Shown one piece after another: positions 13,767 to 15,279 of a stretch of DNA of 15,279 bases; position 1 is the first letter of the stretch; each line of letters starts with the position of its first letter. This DNA comes from an uncultured Bacilli bacterium (GTDB lineage: Bacteria > Bacillota_I > Bacilli_A > RF39 > UBA660), in assembly GCA_934098455.1 (NCBI GenBank), contig CAKOOU010000027.1, positions 1-15,279 of the forward strand. Reading direction: 5' to 3'. The notes below the pieces were generated by a model, which had not been told where the DNA came from, ran no database searches, and saw only the letters and a list, made by a program, of their open reading frames with translations. Both the position numbers and the translations under genes were made by a program.

Positions 13767-13795
13767 TTGTAATCCACGTAAATCCACGATATAAT
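13767..13795 (+). promoter_or_regulatory. Promoter of the Sel1-repeat gene
   Basis: TTGTAA (13767-13772) and a consensus TATAAT (13790-13795) are separated by 17 bp. Transcription would start near 13802, right at the ribosome binding site, so the leader is very short. The spacer contains a tandem repeat annotated separately. Confidence 0.65.
13771..13788 (+). repeat. Tandem AATCCACG repeat (candidate operator)
   Basis: AATCCACG occurs at 13771-13778 and 13781-13788, two identical 8-mers starting 10 bp apart, one helical turn, between the -35 and -10 elements of the Sel1-gene promoter. The G/C content of the motif stands out from its surroundings. This is the layout of a dimeric or tandem repressor or activator site; the regulator is unknown. 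Confidence 0.55.
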
Positions 13796-13813
13796 ATAAG
13801 TAGGAGAAGTAAT

Positions 13814-15118
13814 ATGGCAAAAAAGTTTATTAAAATGAATGATAATAAAAATAATTTATCATTAGGTAATTTAGTTAACATAATAAAAAAATATTCAACT
13901 ACTTTAGAAAGTAGTATACAACATGAAGTATTTTGCTCTATATTTGATATAAATAATATAAATAATACAACTGTTAATAATTATCTAATAGGTTATAGAG
14001 CGATAGGGTTGGAATATAAAAAAATATATATAGATTTAAAAGATAAATATAATAATAATAAAGAAATATTTATTAAAATAATATCTAATATATTAACAAT
14101 ATTGGAAGAAAAAATATATAATATAAATAATACAAATATAGAAATAATAAACAATAATATTAAATTAAATAATGTTTGTAAAGACTTAATTATGTTAAGT
14201 AAAACAGATAAAAGTGTTAATAATGAATTTATAAATAAAATAAATAATTTATATAAAAATAATAATATATATGAATGTTTTATAGAAATATTATTATTTG
14301 TTATATTAGAAAAAAAACAACCTATATATATTGATGATATTAATAAATATATTATAAAAGATGAATTAGATAGTTACTTAAATATAAATTTATATGAAGG
14401 GACTAGTTATATTACTTCATTAATAGAATTAGGAAAAAAAGATAATATGTATGCTAATGCTGAATTGGGGTCTTTAGAATATAGTGGATTTATAACAGGA
14501 TATATTGATTATGAAAAATGTTATAACTATTATTTATTAGCTGCTAAAAAAAATCATCCTAAGGCATGTTTTATGGTAGCTAATTTAATTTTAAAAGATT
14601 TAGTGATAGAAAAAGATATAACTATAGCTTGGTATTATTTAAATAAAAGTGTTAATGAAGGTAATGTAGCAGCATTAAATAAATTAGGAATATGTTATAT
14701 GAAAGGACTTAATCCAGATAACTTAATAGATATTAATAAAGGGTTAGATTGTTTTAAAAGAGCAAGTGATATGGGATATAGTTATTCTTATAATAATTTA
14801 GGGTTATATTATGAATCATTAAATGATATGGATAAAGCTATGTATTATTATAAATTAAGTAGTGACTTAAATAATAGTTGGGCATTAAATAAAGTAGGTG
14901 AATTGTATAGATTAAATAATAATTTAAAAGATGCATATTTTTATTATTTAAAATCTATAGAATGTCCTATATCAGAAAGATATTATTATGGTTATTATAA
15001 TCTTGCTAAATATTATTATTGTTGTGGTAATGATGAATTAGGTTTAGAAAAAGATTTAGATAAATATAAAGAATATATGGATATTTTTGAAAATAAATAT
15101 GTTTTTAGTCAAAAATAG
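13814..15118 (+). CDS. Sel1-repeat (tetratricopeptide-like) protein
   Basis: A 434-residue soluble protein with no signal peptide or membrane helix. The C-terminal half (about 200-425) has successive Sel1/TPR-like units with the 'A-x-x-x-L-G' and 'A-x-x-Y-Y-x-x-A' signatures: YANAELG, CYNYYLLAAKKNHPKACFMV, AWYYLNKSVNEGNVAALNKLG, CFKRASDMGYSYSYNNLG, AMYYYKLSSDLNNSWALNKVG. The N-terminal 110 residues hold a separate block with 'IQHEVFCSIFDINNINNTTV' and 'NNYLIGYRAIGLEYKKIY', which looks like a conserved, possibly helix-turn-helix-like domain. Such repeats mediate protein-protein contacts. The ATG at 13814 has GGAG at 13803-13806. A substrate or partner is not evident. It is divergent from the symporter and separate from the T4SS operon. 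Confidence 0.8.
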   Translation: MAKKFIKMNDNKNNLSLGNLVNIIKKYSTTLESSIQHEVFCSIFDINNINNTTVNNYLIGYRAIGLEYKKIYIDLKDKYNNNKEIFIKIISNILTILEEKIYNINNTNIEIINNNIKLNNVCKDLIMLSKTDKSVNNEFINKINNLYKNNNIYECFIEILLFVILEKKQPIYIDDINKYIIKDELDSYLNINLYEGTSYITSLIELGKKDNMYANAELGSLEYSGFITGYIDYEKCYNYYLLAAKKNHPKACFMVANLILKDLVIEKDITIAWYYLNKSVNEGNVAALNKLGICYMKGLNPDNLIDINKGLDCFKRASDMGYSYSYNNLGLYYESLNDMDKAMYYYKLSSDLNNSWALNKVGELYRLNNNLKDAYFYYLKSIECPISERYYYGYYNLAKYYYCCGNDELGLEKDLDKYKEYMDIFENKYVFSQK

Positions 15119-15142
15119 TACTTGATAAAGAGTACTTTTTTT
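15111..15142. terminator. Intrinsic terminator after the Sel1-repeat gene, possibly bidirectional
   Basis: AGTACT (15117-15122) pairs with AGTACT (15131-15136); after a T-T mismatch, A and T runs extend the pairing. The loop is 8 nt. T-rich tracts follow on the plus strand (15136-15142) and an A run at 15111-15115 gives a T run on the minus strand. It overlaps the Sel1 stop codon and could also end the minus-strand transcript of the small ORF at 15155-15235. Confidence 0.6.
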
Positions 15143-15154
15143 GATATAGTTTTA

Positions 15155-15235
15155 TTAAGGTAGTAAAGCATATTGTACAAAATAATTCGCAACTACAAGA
15201 ATAATTTTTCTATTCATAAAAAAATCAAAAATCAT
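15155..15235 (-). CDS. Possible small hydrophobic peptide (26 residues)
   Basis: The minus strand has GGAGGAG (15242-15248), 6 nt before ATG at 15235, the strongest ribosome binding site in the window. The ORF is 26 codons to TAA at 15155-15157. The peptide is MIFDFFMNRK followed by IILVVANYFVQYALLP, a short acidic and basic N-terminus and one hydrophobic segment long enough for a membrane helix. A terminator-like hairpin lies downstream. It could be a small membrane peptide, a leader peptide, or the remnant of a gene continuing past the right edge by frameshift. No homology is recognised and random occurrence cannot be excluded; the strong ribosome binding site and terminator are the only support. 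Confidence 0.35.
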   Translation of the reverse strand: MIFDFFMNRKIILVVANYFVQYALLP

Positions 15236-15253
15236 ATACTTCTCCTCCGACCT

Positions 15254-15267
15254 CGAAAATTTGTTCG
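15254..15267. promoter_or_regulatory. LexA (Bacillus-type SOS box)-like palindrome
   Basis: CGAAAATTTGTTCG matches the Gram-positive SOS consensus CGAAC-N4-GTTCG at 9 of the 10 fixed positions. It lies 5 nt upstream of the minus-strand GGAGGAG, so it would be in the leader rather than over a promoter, which weakens the interpretation. The region is close to the window end and is unusually G/C-rich. Confidence 0.3.
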
Positions 15268-15277
15268 GGGGGGGGGG
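15267..15277. repeat. Homopolymer run of 11 G
   Basis: Eleven consecutive G at 15267-15277, followed by TA at the window end. In sequence this AT-rich such a run is not expected by chance. It may be a phase-variable tract upstream of the minus-strand ORF, or a sequencing/assembly artefact at a contig end. Confidence 0.6.
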
Positions 15278-15279
15278 TA

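Noticed and set aside
1..15279. CRISPR arrays, tRNA or rRNA genes, complete insertion sequences and att direct repeats
   Set aside because: I looked for repeated spacers, cloverleaf-like segments, transposase cores with inverted ends and matching repeats at the locus edges, and saw none.

Overview
The window is a very AT-rich stretch of bacterial chromosome. The genes have strong AGGAGG-type ribosome binding sites, TTGACA/TATAAT-like promoters and standard-code stops (TAA, TAG and TGA as stop, TGG for Trp). This points to a low-GC Gram-positive (Bacillota, Bacilli/Mollicutes-like, plausibly an uncultured gut lineage). It does not use the Mycoplasma code. The assignment to a lineage is inference.

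Layout: (1) 1-306, the C-terminal piece of an Rpn/PD-(D/E)XK-type protein cut by the left edge. (2) 419-2212, a first transcription unit with two small pseudopilin-like membrane proteins and a CpaE-like protein with a degenerate P-loop. (3) 2276-2629, a VirB2-like pilin with its own consensus promoter and its own terminator. (4) 2720-12431, a long, tightly packed unit starting with a second VirB2-like pilin. It continues with a VirB6/TrbL-like channel protein, a PrgI/VirB3-like protein, a VirB4 ATPase divided between two overlapping genes, a secreted M23 peptidase plus GH24-type lysozyme, two single-pass VirB8/TcpC-like proteins and a membrane-anchored NlpC/P60 hydrolase. (5) 12480-13715, minus strand, a dicarboxylate/amino acid symporter (SDF family) facing the operon across a shared bidirectional terminator. 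(6) 13814-15118, a Sel1-repeat protein divergent from the symporter, with a tandem 8-bp repeat inside its promoter spacer. (7) 15119-15279, a terminator, a possible 26-codon minus-strand ORF with a strong ribosome binding site, a LexA-box-like palindrome and an 11-G run at the right end.

Taken together, 419-12431 encodes a type IV secretion machine for a single-membrane cell: pilins (VirB2), inner-membrane channel (VirB6, VirB3), motor (VirB4), extracytoplasmic scaffold (VirB8-like) and two proteins to open the peptidoglycan. It is preceded by pilus-biogenesis-like genes (TadE-like, CpaE-like) that are not part of standard conjugation modules. No relaxase, coupling protein (VirD4/TcpA), VirB11, integrase or att repeats are visible, and ordinary chromosomal genes follow. 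The exported parts of these proteins are unusually rich in cysteine. The most interesting reading is a chromosomal, possibly non-conjugative T4SS/Tad hybrid that exports or imports something, or builds a pilus.
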